A DNA stretch of 64,000 nucleotides. Origin: Aeromonas jandaei (lineage in GTDB: Bacteria; Pseudomonadota; Gammaproteobacteria; Enterobacterales; Aeromonadaceae). The notes under the pieces were generated by a model. It was given only the letters and a program-made list of their open reading frames with translations. It made no database searches and was not told where the DNA came from. Below are positions 1-9,779 of the stretch, in pieces. The stretch covers positions 2,014,001 through 2,078,000 of the forward strand of contig NZ_CP149571.1 in NCBI RefSeq assembly GCF_037890695.1, given 5' to 3'. Position numbers and translations under genes: made by a program. How positions within the stretch are numbered: the stretch's first letter is position 1; each line of letters opens with the position of its first letter.

Positions 1-928
1 CCTCGATAAGGTAGACAGGGCGCTGTTTCACTTCCACGAACATGCGGCCGATATACTCGCCGATGATACCGAGGGACAGCAGCTGGATACCGCCGAGGAA
101 CAGCACCACTGACATCAGAGAGGCATAACCCGGCACGTCGATACCGAAGAAGAGCACCTGGGTGATGATTTTCAGGATGTAGAGGAAGGCAACCAGCGAG
201 ACGCTCACGCCCACGTAGCTCCACACCCGCAGCGGCCAGCTGGAGAAGCTGAGCAGACCGTCGAGGGCGAAGTTCCACAGTTTCCAGTAGTTGAACTTGG
301 TCTCGCCAGCATGACGGGCGGGGCGCTCGTAGGGAACGCCAACGGCACGGAAACCGGCCCAGGCAAACAGCCCCTTCATGAAGCGGTTGCGCTCGGGCAG
401 TTGCTTGATAGCCTCAACCACCTTGCGGTCGATCAGACGGAAGTCACCGGCGTTCTCCGGCAGCTTGGTGCTGGTGGAGAGGGCGTTGAAGAAGCGGTAG
501 AAGCCGCCGGCAGTCAGGCGCTTCATCGGGGTATCGGCGCTGCGATCAACGCGGATGCCATAGACGGTGTCGTAGTCACCGGTCTGCCACAGTTTGACGA
601 ACTCCAGGATCAGGGCGGGAGGATCCTGCAGATCCACGTCCATCGGCACGATGGCATCGCCTTTGGCCTGATGCAGACCGGCGGTGAGAGCTGCCTCTTT
701 ACCAAAGTTGCGGGCCAGGTTGACCAGGGTTACGCGGGGATCGCGGGCGATGGCCTGCTCGACTACTTCACGGGTGCGATCACGGCTGCCATCGTTGACG
801 AATACAATTTCAAGCTGGTCTTTCAGCGGGGCCAGTTCGTTGTCTATCGCGTTGATGAAGGCATCGATGCTCTCTTCCTCGTTGTAAACGGGAACGACCA
901 GAGAGAGTCGAAAATCTGGATACGACAT
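1..928 (-). CDS. GT2 glycosyltransferase, GtrB/DPM1-like (partial)
   Basis: Open reading frame on the minus strand from an ATG at 926-928 running off the left edge of the window, about 309 codons visible. The N-terminus reads MSYPDFRLSLVVPVYNEEE, the nucleotide-sugar-binding start of family GT2, followed by a VFVNDGSRDRT segment with the expected acidic residues. The visible C-terminal end holds hydrophobic segments and a GEYIGR-type motif followed by EVKQRP, as in GtrB or polyprenyl-phosphate glycosyltransferases, which transfer a sugar to undecaprenyl phosphate at the inner membrane. Only the last few codons should be missing. The sugar cannot be told from sequence. The adjoining gene downstream of its start, on the same strand, encodes a membrane-anchored protein. 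Confidence 0.85.
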   Translation of the reverse strand, partial: MSYPDFRLSLVVPVYNEEESIDAFINAIDNELAPLKDQLEIVFVNDGSRDRTREVVEQAIARDPRVTLVNLARNFGKEAALTAGLHQAKGDAIVPMDVDLQDPPALILEFVKLWQTGDYDTVYGIRVDRSADTPMKRLTAGGFYRFFNALSTSTKLPENAGDFRLIDRKVVEAIKQLPERNRFMKGLFAWAGFRAVGVPYERPARHAGETKFNYWKLWNFALDGLLSFSSWPLRVWSYVGVSVSLVAFLYILKIITQVLFFGIDVPGYASLMSVVLFLGGIQLLSLGIIGEYIGRMFVEVKQRPVYLIE

Positions 929-981
929 AAGAACGTCCTTATTGGATAGTAGTTTTTATAAAACGGTGTTCAGGGCAAATA

Positions 982-1527
982 TCACTGGGCAACGGTCAGG
1001 CGCACTGATTGAACGTTGATGGGGGTTGGTGCCGAGAGCGCCAGAAAATTTGGGCGCTTGGGATCTGCGGTGAGTGAGTCCCCCGGCAGGCTGAGACGGA
1101 TTTCGTTAATCCCGGCCTTGGCCAGTTTGACCGTGGTGGTAAAGTCGTGACCGAGCGCCACCTGCAGCAGAGCGCCCGCTTGCGGGCTGTTGACGCGAGC
1201 GTGGATGGTCAGCTCTTCCGGATTGGCAGCCTGCTTGGGCAGCACGAAGTAGAGGCCGCCCTTGCCGCTCAGCTGGGTGCCTTCTTCGCTCGGCTTTTTA
1301 GCCCAGCCTTCGCTCGACAGGAAACGGCTCGGCTTGGTGAGGTTGAGCTCGTTGCCCGGCAGATAGGTCATGCTGGAGTTGTGTTCCCAAAAACGGGTTT
1401 TCCCCTCCAGATAATAGAGTCGGTAGGCCAGACTCACATTGGGGTGAGCCGCCAGATAGAGGGTGTAAAGATAGAAACCGCTCAGCGCCAGGATGGCGGT
1501 CAGAAAACCAAACTTTTTATACGTCAT
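982..1527 (-). CDS. membrane-anchored hypothetical protein
   Basis: 181 codons, starting at the ATG MTYKKFGFLT. A longer in-frame reading exists upstream, but it is Cys/Phe-rich, AT-rich and not protein-like, so I place the start at 1527. One N-terminal membrane segment (about residues 6-26) is followed by a soluble, presumably periplasmic, domain rich in beta-type sequence with no motif I recognise. It lies 53 bases upstream of the GtrB-like gene on the same strand and could be co-transcribed with it, which hints at a role in surface glycan modification. This is inference from position only. Confidence 0.7.
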   Translation of the reverse strand: MTYKKFGFLTAILALSGFYLYTLYLAAHPNVSLAYRLYYLEGKTRFWEHNSSMTYLPGNELNLTKPSRFLSSEGWAKKPSEEGTQLSGKGGLYFVLPKQAANPEELTIHARVNSPQAGALLQVALGHDFTTTVKLAKAGINEIRLSLPGDSLTADPKRPNFLALSAPTPINVQSVRLTVAQ

Positions 1528-2174
1528 ATCACTCTCTACGCCTGACTGAAATTGGTAGGCAGATCTCGCGCATATGCTAATCCAATTGCAAAAAAAGCAT
1601 AGTGGATCACAAAAAAATATTTGGTCACATATTAACCCCTTTTGCTCGATGCTCCAAACCCTATGCGACCGTTTGTTGATAAAACAAACATTATGGAAGT
1701 GGCTGATTACAAAGGAATGCTTCTCTTTGGCATAAGAAAAGGGTGCTGTTTGCTGCGTCATTTTCTTGCGGATGGCGTCACTGGCGTTACTGATAGTTCC
1801 AATAGCACTGATATGCGCCCTTTTTTTACCTGCTTACCCCTTCAGTCTGTCGAGGTGGCAGTCGATAAACCTGATGCGTTTTGGGTGCCAAGACGTGGTC
1901 ATCACACACCGGCTGACAGCGGGCTCTGTAGCGGCTTTACGCATGTCGGTGCTGCACTGGGGTGCACCTTGCTTTTATATGGCGATTGGCAGCTGGATGC
2001 TGGCTCTTCCGCTCGCCGCAACGGATGAATTGGCCGATTGCGATTCAATCAATGACAATGAAATTATCTGGTGGCGCTATGTTCCGGGGTGCTGGCAAAG
2101 TGATAGCCATTCACGCATCATGAGCAGCCGGACCAGAGGGTCTGACAGAGTGAACACATCGTTTTGAGGTATCC
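1528..2174. other. intergenic stretch with a doubtful small ORF
   Basis: About 650 bases without a convincing gene. The part next to 1527 is AT-rich and probably holds the promoter of the minus-strand gene. A plus-strand frame (ATG 1772 to stop 2167) would encode about 131 residues with a hydrophobic N-terminus, but it has no clear ribosome binding site and its C-terminal half is not protein-like; I do not call it a gene. The last 60 bases lead into the L,D-transpeptidase gene. Confidence 0.4.
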
Positions 2175-3660
2175 ATGGGGATGAAGTATTGGCTGGCCCT
2201 TGCCAATCTGGTCTGGTTTGGCTGTTTGCCTGCCGGAGTAGTGCATGCGGCCGAGGCACAGGTGGTAGTCGCTGCCAGCAAAACCCAGCATGACTGGTAT
2301 CAGGGCAGCAAGGCCGAACAGGCCCGTATCGAGTTGGAGCAGCAGCTGCAGGAAGCGGTACTTGCCCAGCTCCATCCCGATTTTTTCAAGCTCTGGCGAC
2401 GGATGCAGGCAACTCCTGCTGCGGCGCGGGGCGCTATCTATGATGAAGCGTTCGCCAAGCTGAGTCGCTTTCAGTATGCCTGGCGCTCGATGGATCTGGT
2501 CTCCCGGGAACAGATGAAGACGCTCAAGTTCGATCTGAACCGTCCCGTGGTCACCAAACCAAGCGATGATGACCTGCTCACTCAGGTGAAATCGCTGCGC
2601 CCTCAGGTGGCTGAATATGATGCGGTGCGGGAGAAGGTCTCACAAGCTTTTGGCGATGCCGATGGCCAACAAATGGCCAACCCTCGACATGCCGACCCTG
2701 CGTGCCGGTGAGAGCTCTGACGAGCTTGGCCAGATCCGCACCATGCTCAACGAGCTGGGAGATAGCGCGCCCAGGCACGGCGATACCATCTATGACGCCG
2801 ATACCGAGCAGGCCATCAAGCAGTTCCAGCGTCGTCACGGTCTGACCGCCGACGGCGTGATCGGCCGTCAGACCCGCTCCTGGCTCAATACCGGGCCGCA
2901 AGTTCGTGCCAGCCTGCTGCTGCGTAACCTCTGGCGCCGTGATCTGGTCGATCAGTTGAGCAAGCCCCGTTATGTACTGGTCAACATTCCTGACTATCGC
3001 CTGAGCGTGGTGGAGTCCGGTAACGAGGTCTTTACCAGCCGGGTCATCGTCGGCAAGGAGCAGCGTGCTACGCCCATCCTCGCCAGCGAAATTCGTTCCA
3101 TCGTGCTCAACCCCTCCTGGCATGTGCCGCGCTCGATCCTGAGCAAGGATATTCTGCCCAAGCTGAGTCGCGATCCTGCCTATCTGAGTCGTGAGCAGTT
3201 CGATGTGATCGATGGTGAGGGCAATCCGGTCCAGTTCACCGAAGAGGGGTGGCGTCAGGCGCTGGCCGCCGGTTTCCCTTATCGTCTGCGGCAAAAGCCG
3301 GGCGATCACAACGCGCTCGGTCGCTACAAGTTCTACCTGCCCAACAACGAGGCCATCTACCTCCACTCGACCCCGCGCAAATCCCTGTTTGAGCAGGGGG
3401 CTCGCGCCTTTAGCTCGGGTTGTATCCGGGTCGAGCATGCTGATGATCTGGCCGAACTGTTGCTGGCTGACTCCCGCTACCAACCGGACAAGGTGGCGTC
3501 GATCCTCAAGGAGAGCGAGACCAAGTGGTTGCCGCTGACCAAGCCGATCCCGGTGTTTACTGTCTACTGGAGCAGCTGGATCGACGAAGATGGTCGCCAG
3601 CAACTGCGCAACGACATCTACGGATTTGATCGGGTCAGCTTCCAGAGCCGTCTGCTGTGA
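2175..3660 (+). pseudogene. ldtD: YcbB-type L,D-transpeptidase, frameshifted
   Basis: The gene encodes a secreted peptidoglycan L,D-transpeptidase that would make 3-3 cross-links in the periplasm. A signal peptide (MGMKYWLALANLVWF..., cleavage near VHA-A) starts the first frame. A peptidoglycan-binding domain (IKQFQRRHGLTADGVIG) and a YkuD catalytic domain with HSTPRKSLF and the SSGCIRV catalytic cysteine motif are in the second frame. The first frame ends at 2711 and the second is open from before 2617, so the frames switch near 2643-2655 (around CACAAGCTTTTGG). The span is 1486 nt, one more than a multiple of three; removing one base there gives a continuous protein of about 494 residues, a typical family length. 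Either a real disabling insertion or a sequencing error. Confidence 0.8.
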
Positions 3661-3678
3661 TCCCTGCCACAGAGTGAA

Positions 3679-3704
3679 AAGCCCGGCCCCGGCCGGGCTT
3701 TTTC
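3679..3704 (+). terminator. rho-independent terminator
   Basis: GC-rich inverted repeat AAGCCCGGCC / GGCCGGGCTT followed by a run of T, 20 bases after the L,D-transpeptidase stop. Confidence 0.85.
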
Positions 3705-3823
3705 ATGGGCGAGAGAGGTTTGACATGATCCCGGTCGGGAGGTAGTTTCAAGCGCCTGAACCGAATTCATTGAACAATCTTTATTCAACCATGTCGCTTG
3801 AATCTGCGATGGACGGACCCCTT

Positions 3824-4369
3824 ATGCTGGAACAAGAGATAAGTCGTCGTCGCCTGTTGCTGGGAGCCGGTTGCCTGTTGGGCAGCTCGCTGGTCTCTTT
3901 CCCGGCGCTGGCAAGCCGCAGTACCACTGGTCGTGAACTGAGCTTTTTCAATCTCAACACCGGTGAGCGGGCAAGGGTCAGTTATTGGGAGAATGGCCGC
4001 TATCTCAATGACGGGCTGGCCGAGCTGAACCATATCTTCCGCGACTATCGTCGCAATGAAGTGTTCGATATAGATACCAAGCTGTTCGATCAGCTCTTTC
4101 TGCTGCAGCACAAACTGGGGCGGCGAGGGGAGATCCAGCTCATCTCCGGTTATCGGGCGCCGGCGACCAATCGCCAGAAGCGCCGCAGAAGCCGCGGGGT
4201 TGCCAAACATAGCTACCACACCCTGGGACAGGCGGTCGATGTGCGCATTCCCGGCGTGCAGCTGGCCAATCTGCGCAAGGCTGCGCTCCATCTCAAGGTC
4301 GGTGGGGTCGGCTACTACCCGCACGACAACTTTGTTCACCTCGACACCGGCCCTGTACGAAGCTGGTGA
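3824..4369 (+). CDS. DUF882 / M15-like murein endopeptidase, Tat-exported
   Basis: 181 codons from ATG 3824 (MLEQEISRRRLLLGAG), chosen because it puts a twin-arginine signal (SRRRLLLG plus a hydrophobic stretch ending FPALA-S) at the N-terminus; an in-frame start lies further upstream at 3770. The mature domain has the zinc-peptidase residues of the YcbK/MepK family: SGYRAPATN, then SYHTLGQAVDVR with His and Asp, and NFVHLDTG with the last His. Family members cut peptide cross-links in peptidoglycan in the periplasm. It follows an L,D-transpeptidase gene, the same neighbourhood as ycbB-ycbK in E. coli, which supports the assignment. A terminator at 3679-3704 separates the two genes, so it probably has its own promoter. 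Confidence 0.85.
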   Translation: MLEQEISRRRLLLGAGCLLGSSLVSFPALASRSTTGRELSFFNLNTGERARVSYWENGRYLNDGLAELNHIFRDYRRNEVFDIDTKLFDQLFLLQHKLGRRGEIQLISGYRAPATNRQKRRRSRGVAKHSYHTLGQAVDVRIPGVQLANLRKAALHLKVGGVGYYPHDNFVHLDTGPVRSW

Positions 4370-4418
4370 TCACCCGGGCCAACCTGTTAGGCTCCAATGA
4401 TTGAGAGAGGAGAGACAG

Positions 4419-4670
4419 ATGAAACGTCTGGTAACGGGGATCCTGATCGCCCTGGCATTGACCGGTTGCAGCAAGCTCAACCGCGACAACTACGACAAAC
4501 TGAAGATGGGGATGAGCTACGCCGAGGCCAGCGCCATTCTTGGCAAAGCCGAGCGTTGTGACGATGCGCTGGGTACCACCAGCTGTATCTGGGGTAGTGA
4601 TGGCAAGAACATCAAGATCCGCTTCATCGCCGACAAGGCAACCTTCTTCAGTTCGGAAGGGATTAACTGA
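4419..4670 (+). CDS. small lipoprotein, BamE/SmpA-like fold (DUF3862-like)
   Basis: 83 codons from ATG 4419, preceded by a strong GAGAGGAGAG ribosome binding site. Lipoprotein signal with lipobox LALTGC. The mature part contains the segment YDKLKMGMSYAEASAILG, typical of the small outer-membrane BamE-like/DUF3862 lipoproteins, and two cysteines (RCDDA...SCIWG) that may form a disulfide. No specific function can be inferred. It lies 49 bases after the DUF882 gene and shares a terminator with the convergent channel gene. Confidence 0.8.
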   Translation: MKRLVTGILIALALTGCSKLNRDNYDKLKMGMSYAEASAILGKAERCDDALGTTSCIWGSDGKNIKIRFIADKATFFSSEGIN

Positions 4671-4687
4671 GGCTGCAAGAGCCCATG

Positions 4688-4715
4688 AAAAAAGCGCCAT
4701 ACCGGCGCTTTTTTG
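4688..4715. terminator. bidirectional terminator
   Basis: Inverted repeat AAAAGCGCC / GGCGCTTTT flanked by A-run and T-run between two convergent genes, so it can serve both strands. Confidence 0.85.
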
Positions 4716-4755
4716 TTGTCCGCAATCCGGACGCTCTCGTCAAAAGCTGGCGTAC

Positions 4756-5370
4756 TCAGTGGGTTGCGTACTGGTAGTTGAAGGTGGGCAATCCCCACTT
4801 GAAGCGAACAGCCAGGAGGCGCAATACAAAGCCGATGCCAATCGCCCCAAAGGCCGCCCAGTTGGTCGGCAGCCCCTGATCCAGTGCCAGGCAGTAGAGG
4901 GCTGCCGTGATGAGGGAAATGGCGGCATAGAGCTCGCGGCGAAACACGAGTGGAATGCGCTGGCAGAGCAGATCCCGCAACACCCCGCCAAAGACCCCGG
5001 TCACTACCGCCATGATGCAGGCGATGCCGGCGCCATGTCCCATCTCCAGCGCTCTTGCTGCGCCGAAAATGGAGAAGACCACCAGACCCAGCGCATCGAG
5101 CGCCATAAAGAGCTTGCCGAGGTAGCGCATCAGCGGCGCCGAGATGACCCCGGCCATGGCCGAGCCCGCAACCAGCAGCACATATTCCGGATGCTCGACC
5201 CAGAGCAGGGGATAGTGCCCCAGCAGCACATCGCGGATGGTACCGCCGCCGATGGCGGTTGCCGAGGCGATGATCACCACACCAAACAGATCCATCCGTC
5301 GCCGGCCCGCTGCCAGCGCACCAGTCATCCCTTCGGCCACCAGGCCCAGCAAGAAGAGTGCATGTAACAT
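4756..5370 (-). CDS. TRIC/UPF0126 family cation channel (YadS/YicG type)
   Basis: 204 residues, almost all hydrophobic, with about seven membrane segments arranged as two repeats. Typical family signatures are GLVAEGMTGAL near residue 8, the glycine-rich SATAIGGGTIRDVLLG near residue 36, and in the second repeat VVTGVFGGVLRDLLC near residue 122. Prokaryotic TRIC proteins form trimeric inner-membrane cation channels; this group is also proposed to import glycine in Vibrio and Shewanella relatives, which cannot be decided here. Divergent from nothing close; ends at the shared terminator. Confidence 0.88.
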   Translation of the reverse strand: MLHALFLLGLVAEGMTGALAAGRRRMDLFGVVIIASATAIGGGTIRDVLLGHYPLLWVEHPEYVLLVAGSAMAGVISAPLMRYLGKLFMALDALGLVVFSIFGAARALEMGHGAGIACIMAVVTGVFGGVLRDLLCQRIPLVFRRELYAAISLITAALYCLALDQGLPTNWAAFGAIGIGFVLRLLAVRFKWGLPTFNYQYATH

Positions 5371-5470
5371 GAGATATCCCAGGGTACGAGAAAGGCGAGC
5401 ATCCTAACAACTCGGACTATATGGGACAAGAAAAGCGATATATCCATTATTTTAATTCATGCGAAAAAGC

Positions 5471-5498
5471 AAAAAGGCACCCTGGCAGGTGCCTTTTT
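5471..5498 (-). terminator. rho-independent terminator after cysZ
   Basis: AAAAAGGCACC / GGTGCCTTTTT hairpin 17 bases beyond the cysZ stop; the A- and T-runs make it usable on either strand. Confidence 0.8.
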
Positions 5499-5514
5499 AA
5501 TCACTGCTTGAGGA

Positions 5515-6279
5515 TCAGCGGCGCAGCTGTTCCTGCCGGTAGTGATCGACCCAGATGGCGGTGGCGCCACAGATGGCGACCGGCATCACGAACAGGTTCA
5601 CCACCGGAATGGCGGAGAAGAGGGTCACCAGAGCGCCAAAGCTGAGGCACTGGCCACGACGCTGCTTCAAGGCATCGCGCATGGTGATGAAGTCGATCTT
5701 GTGGTTGTCGAACGGATAGTCGATGTACTGGATCGCCATCATCCAGGCGCTGAACAGGAACCAGAGCACGGGGGCTAAAGTCTGGCCGACCACGGGAATA
5801 AGGAAGAGGATGAGACAGCCGATCGCCTTGGGCAGATAGTACTTGAGCTTTTTCCACTCGCGACCGAAGGTGCGCGGCACATCCTTGACGATATCGAGCA
5901 TGCCGCTGTCGTTGGGGGCCTCGCCGGTCAGGATCTGCTCCACCTTTTCAGCCAGCAGGCCGTTGAAGGGGGCAGCAATCCAGTTGGCGACCGAGCTGAA
6001 GATAAAAGAGAAGACCACCAGTATGGTGATGAGGGCGATTGGCCAGAGCAGGTAGTCCAGCCAGTTGAGCCAGGCCGGGATCTGCTGGTGCAGCCAGGCG
6101 AACAGGCTGTCGAGTTGCAACAGCAGAGCATAGAAGGCGCCGGCGAACAGCACGAAGTTGACCAGCAGGGGGATCAGCACGAAGGTGCGGATGCCGGGCT
6201 GGCGGATGAGGGAAAAACCGCGCAGGAAGTAATCTGCACCGCTGATTGATGCTTTGACCATATGGGGTGATTGGCTCAT
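5515..6279 (-). CDS. cysZ: sulfate transporter CysZ
   Basis: 254 codons from the ATG reading [10 protein letters not shown]; an upstream in-frame ATG at 6315 adds 12 unlikely residues. Four to six hydrophobic segments (for example [21 protein letters not shown] and [28 protein letters not shown]), the family features [11 protein letters not shown] near the N-terminus and [17 protein letters not shown] in the middle. CysZ is an inner-membrane protein that brings in sulfate for cysteine synthesis. It stands divergent to smc, with 110 bases between the two starts. Confidence 0.9.
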   Translation of the reverse strand: MSQSPHMVKASISGADYFLRGFSLIRQPGIRTFVLIPLLVNFVLFAGAFYALLLQLDSLFAWLHQQIPAWLNWLDYLLWPIALITILVVFSFIFSSVANWIAAPFNGLLAEKVEQILTGEAPNDSGMLDIVKDVPRTFGREWKKLKYYLPKAIGCLILFLIPVVGQTLAPVLWFLFSAWMMAIQYIDYPFDNHKIDFITMRDALKQRRGQCLSFGALVTLFSAIPVVNLFVMPVAICGATAIWVDHYRQEQLRR

Positions 6280-6389
6280 ATGAGCTCCATCTGTGCATGG
6301 GAAGACAGCCTGCATATTACAAACAAGCTTTTGATTTGGTAAAGTCGCCTGCCCGCCTCCCCTTTATTTAGCCACTGATACAGGTCGCC

Positions 6390-9300
6390 ATGCGTCTGAA
6401 ACTGATCAAACTCGCCGGCTTCAAGTCGTTTGTCGAGCCGACCCGCATCGAGCTCAATGCCGACATGACCGCAGTGGTCGGGCCCAATGGCTGTGGCAAA
6501 TCCAATGTGATCGACGCCGTGCGCTGGGTGCTTGGCGAGAGCTCGGCCCGCCATCTGCGCGGCGAGAACATGACGGATGTCATCTTCAACGGCTCCGTCA
6601 ACCGCACCGCCCATGCCCGCGCCTCGGTCGAGCTGGTGTTCGACAATCCCCACAACCGGGTGCCCGGCGAGTTCGGCCGCTTTACCGAAATCTCGGTGCG
6701 TCGCGAAGTGCTGCGTGACGGCACCAACCACTATCAGATCAATGGCCAGAAGTGCCGTCGCAAGGATGTGACCGACCTCTTCCTCGGTACCGGCCTCGGG
6801 CCCCGCAGTTACGCCATCATCGAGCAGGGCACTGTCAGCCGGCTGGTGGAGTCCCGTCCCGCCGATCTCAAGCTCTTCATGGAGGAGGCGGCCGGCGTCT
6901 CCCGTTACAAGGAGCGGCGCCGCGAAACCGAGCAACGCATTCGTCACACCCAGGAGAATCTGGAGCGTCTGGGCGATATCCGCGGCGAGCTGGGCTCCCG
7001 TCTCGACCACCTCAAGGCGCAGGCCGAAACCGCAGAGCGTTACAAACAGCTCAAGAGCCGTTCACGCGCCGCTCGCGCCGAGTTGATTGGCTCCGAGCTG
7101 TGGGCACTGGAGACTCGCCTTGGCGAGGCCAAGAGCGAGCTGGCGCAGGTCGAACAGACATTGGCAGCGCTCGATGCCAAGCGCACCGCCGACGAGGGAC
7201 ACCACGTCACCCTCTCGGTGGCCCGGCAGGAGGCGCAGGCCGAGCAAGCCAATCGGCAACAACAGATTTTTCTTGGTGGGCAGGCCATCGCCCGCCTTGA
7301 ACAGCAACAGCTGCACCAGAGCGAGCTTGGCCGTGACTTGCAGGCGCGCACCCTGGCTCTCGGGGAGCGCATCACCAGCCGCAAGGCGCAGCTGGCGAGC
7401 CAGCAGGAGCAGCTGACTGAAGGCGTGCTAAGAAGCGAGCTGGAAGAGGCGCGGCTGGAGCAGTGTGAGCAGTTGCTCACCGAGCAGCAGGAAGCGCGAC
7501 TGCGGGCCACCGAGCAGCTTGAGCAGACCCGCCAGCAGCAGCAACAGTGGCAGCAGCAGGTGACCCGACTGCAGGGCGAGCTAAACCAGACCCGGGCCCG
7601 GCTCGGTGGCCTGCATGAGCTGCAAGCCAAAACCCGACTTGCCCGCCTCAAGCTGGAGGATGAGCGCTCCGGCCCCATCGGTGCAGAGGATGCAGATCTG
7701 CAACCGGCCCTCGATATGCTGGGGGGCGAACTGGAGTTGGGCAGGGCGGCGGCCGAGGAGCTGGCAGCGCAGCTCGCGCAGGCCATTGAGGAGCATGAAG
7801 CGCTCAAACTCGCCCACAGCCAGCAGCAGGGATTGCTACGGGAACAGGAGGCGCGCCTGACGACGCTGGATCAGATCCTTGGCGAGCAGATGGAGGGGGC
7901 GACTCTGGCGGATCGGCTGCAAGTTGTCCCCGAATGGGCACAGGCGCTCGACAAGGTGCTGGGCCGCTGGCTCACCGCGACCCCTGCGGACGAGTGCAAT
8001 CCCGCTTTGGACGGACTCTGGATTGGCCCGGCACTGCCAGCCGTTGCTGGTACGCTAGCCTCCTTGATCAACGGTGATCACATTCCCGCCTTCCTCAATG
8101 CCATCTGGCTGGCCGATGACAGGGAAGAGGCACTGGCTCGCCAGCCAACCCTGCTGGCCGGTGAGTCGGTACTGACTCCTGCCGGCGACTGGTTGGGGCC
8201 GAACTGGGCGGATATTGGACAGGGCGCTGCGCTCGGTACCATGGCGCTGCTGGGTGAACGTGAGCGGTTGCACACCGAGCAACGCGCTGCAGCCGACGCA
8301 CTTGCACAATTGAGCGGGCAGCTGGCAGCCGCCGATGAACGGCGTGCTCGCATCGTTAATGCGCAGGAGTTGTCGCAGCGAACCCTGCGCGGGCAGGAAC
8401 AAAAATGGCAGCAACTGCGCGAAGCCTGGAGCTTGCAGCAAGGTCAGCGACAAGAGCGGTTGCTGCGGCTCGGCCAGCTTGGCGAAGAGCTGCTCCGCCT
8501 CGATAAAGAGCAGGCCGAAGAGGCGCAGCGGCTGGCCGAGACCGAGCAACAGCTGGTGCTTGAAGAGGCGCGTCTGGCCGAGTTGCAGGAGCAGGGCGAG
8601 CCTCTGAGCGAAGCGTTGCAGGCGGCTCAGGATTTGGTGGGGCGCTGCGAGCGAGCGCAGGAAGAGGCGCGCGGGCGGCGCGAGCAGCAGCAGGCGACCT
8701 GTCAGCGTTTGCAGCTTGAGCTTGGCAACCTGCGCCAACTCATTACCCTAGGTGAGGAGGAGTTGGCAAGGCTTGAGCTGGAGCTGGCCGGACTCAAGAA
8801 CCCGGAGAACGAAGCGATTCCTGATCTCGCCCCTTTGCTGGCGGAGCAGCGCAATCTGGAGGCGCAGCAACTCGCCTGCCATCAACGGCTGGCGGAGCTG
8901 GAACGCCAATTGAGCGAGCTGGATCAGGCGCGTAGCGCCGATCACAAGCAGTTGGTGGTGCTGCAGGAGAAGCTGGCAACCCTGCGCCTTGAGCGCGAGC
9001 GCAACCTCACTCGCCGGCAAGGGCTACACGAACAGTTCGAAGAGCTGGGGGTTCGACTGGTGGATCTCGATCAGGCGGTGCTGATTGCCGCTGATCGCGG
9101 CAAGCTGCGCCAGGAGATCCAGACGCTGGAGACGCAAGTAGAGGCACTTGGCGCCATCAACCTGGCTGCGCTGGAAGAGTACGAAGAGGCGAAAACGCGA
9201 GCAACGTATCTGGAAAACCAGTGCCAGGATCTTGAGCAAGCGCTGGAAACCTTGAGCCAAGCCATTAAAAGAATTGATAAAGAGACACAAATACGCTTCC

Positions 9301-9764
9301 GGGACACTTTCGATAAGGTCAACGAAGATTTAAAATCCCTCTTTCCAAAAGTGTTTGGTGGGGGCAGTGCCTGGCTTGAGCTCACCTCCGATGATCTTTT
9401 GGAGGCCGGAGTGAGCATCATGGCGAGACCTCCGGGTAAGAAGAATGCTACCATTGCCCTGCTTTCCGGGGGGGAGAAGGCGTTAACCGCACTTGCGCTG
9501 GTTTTTGCCATCTTCAGACTCAATCCAGCACCTTTTTGTCTGCTGGATGAGGTGGATGCACCGCTCGATGAAGTGAACGTCGGTCGCTTCTGTTCTCTTG
9601 TCAAAGAGATGTCGAGCACAGTACAGTTCGTTTACATCAGTCATAATAAGGTCTCCATGGAGATGGCTGAGCAGCTGGTTGGCGTCACAATGCAAGAGCC
9701 CGGAGTTTCTCGCATTGTGTCAGTCGATATCGGTGAAGCCGTCGCTTTGGCTGAGCAAAACTAG
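6390..9764 (+). CDS. smc: chromosome partition protein Smc
   Basis: 1124 residues. The N-terminal ATPase part has Walker A GPNGCGKSNVIDAV (near residue 32); two long Glu/Gln/Leu-rich coiled coils (about 170-500 and 640-950) surround a hinge; the C-terminal part has the ABC signature LSGGEKALTALAL and Walker B FCLLDEVDAPLDEVN. SMC proteins form the condensin ring that organises and segregates chromosomes. Gene order smc-zipA-ligA is the conserved gammaproteobacterial arrangement. It is 15 bases upstream of zipA and very likely co-transcribed with it. Confidence 0.95.
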   Translation: MRLKLIKLAGFKSFVEPTRIELNADMTAVVGPNGCGKSNVIDAVRWVLGESSARHLRGENMTDVIFNGSVNRTAHARASVELVFDNPHNRVPGEFGRFTEISVRREVLRDGTNHYQINGQKCRRKDVTDLFLGTGLGPRSYAIIEQGTVSRLVESRPADLKLFMEEAAGVSRYKERRRETEQRIRHTQENLERLGDIRGELGSRLDHLKAQAETAERYKQLKSRSRAARAELIGSELWALETRLGEAKSELAQVEQTLAALDAKRTADEGHHVTLSVARQEAQAEQANRQQQIFLGGQAIARLEQQQLHQSELGRDLQARTLALGERITSRKAQLASQQEQLTEGVLRSELEEARLEQCEQLLTEQQEARLRATEQLEQTRQQQQQWQQQVTRLQGELNQTRARLGGLHELQAKTRLARLKLEDERSGPIGAEDADLQPALDMLGGELELGRAAAEELAAQLAQAIEEHEALKLAHSQQQGLLREQEARLTTLDQILGEQMEGATLADRLQVVPEWAQALDKVLGRWLTATPADECNPALDGLWIGPALPAVAGTLASLINGDHIPAFLNAIWLADDREEALARQPTLLAGESVLTPAGDWLGPNWADIGQGAALGTMALLGERERLHTEQRAAADALAQLSGQLAAADERRARIVNAQELSQRTLRGQEQKWQQLREAWSLQQGQRQERLLRLGQLGEELLRLDKEQAEEAQRLAETEQQLVLEEARLAELQEQGEPLSEALQAAQDLVGRCERAQEEARGRREQQQATCQRLQLELGNLRQLITLGEEELARLELELAGLKNPENEAIPDLAPLLAEQRNLEAQQLACHQRLAELERQLSELDQARSADHKQLVVLQEKLATLRLERERNLTRRQGLHEQFEELGVRLVDLDQAVLIAADRGKLRQEIQTLETQVEALGAINLAALEEYEEAKTRATYLENQCQDLEQALETLSQAIKRIDKETQIRFRDTFDKVNEDLKSLFPKVFGGGSAWLELTSDDLLEAGVSIMARPPGKKNATIALLSGGEKALTALALVFAIFRLNPAPFCLLDEVDAPLDEVNVGRFCSLVKEMSSTVQFVYISHNKVSMEMAEQLVGVTMQEPGVSRIVSVDIGEAVALAEQN

Positions 9765-9779
9765 AAAGAGAAGCAGCTA

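Noticed and set aside
311-949. Plus-strand frame of 212 residues
   Set aside because: Shadow of the minus-strand glycosyltransferase; sequence composition not protein-like.
1772-2167. Possible small membrane protein before the L,D-transpeptidase
   Set aside because: No ribosome binding site and the C-terminal half is not protein-like; left as an intergenic stretch.
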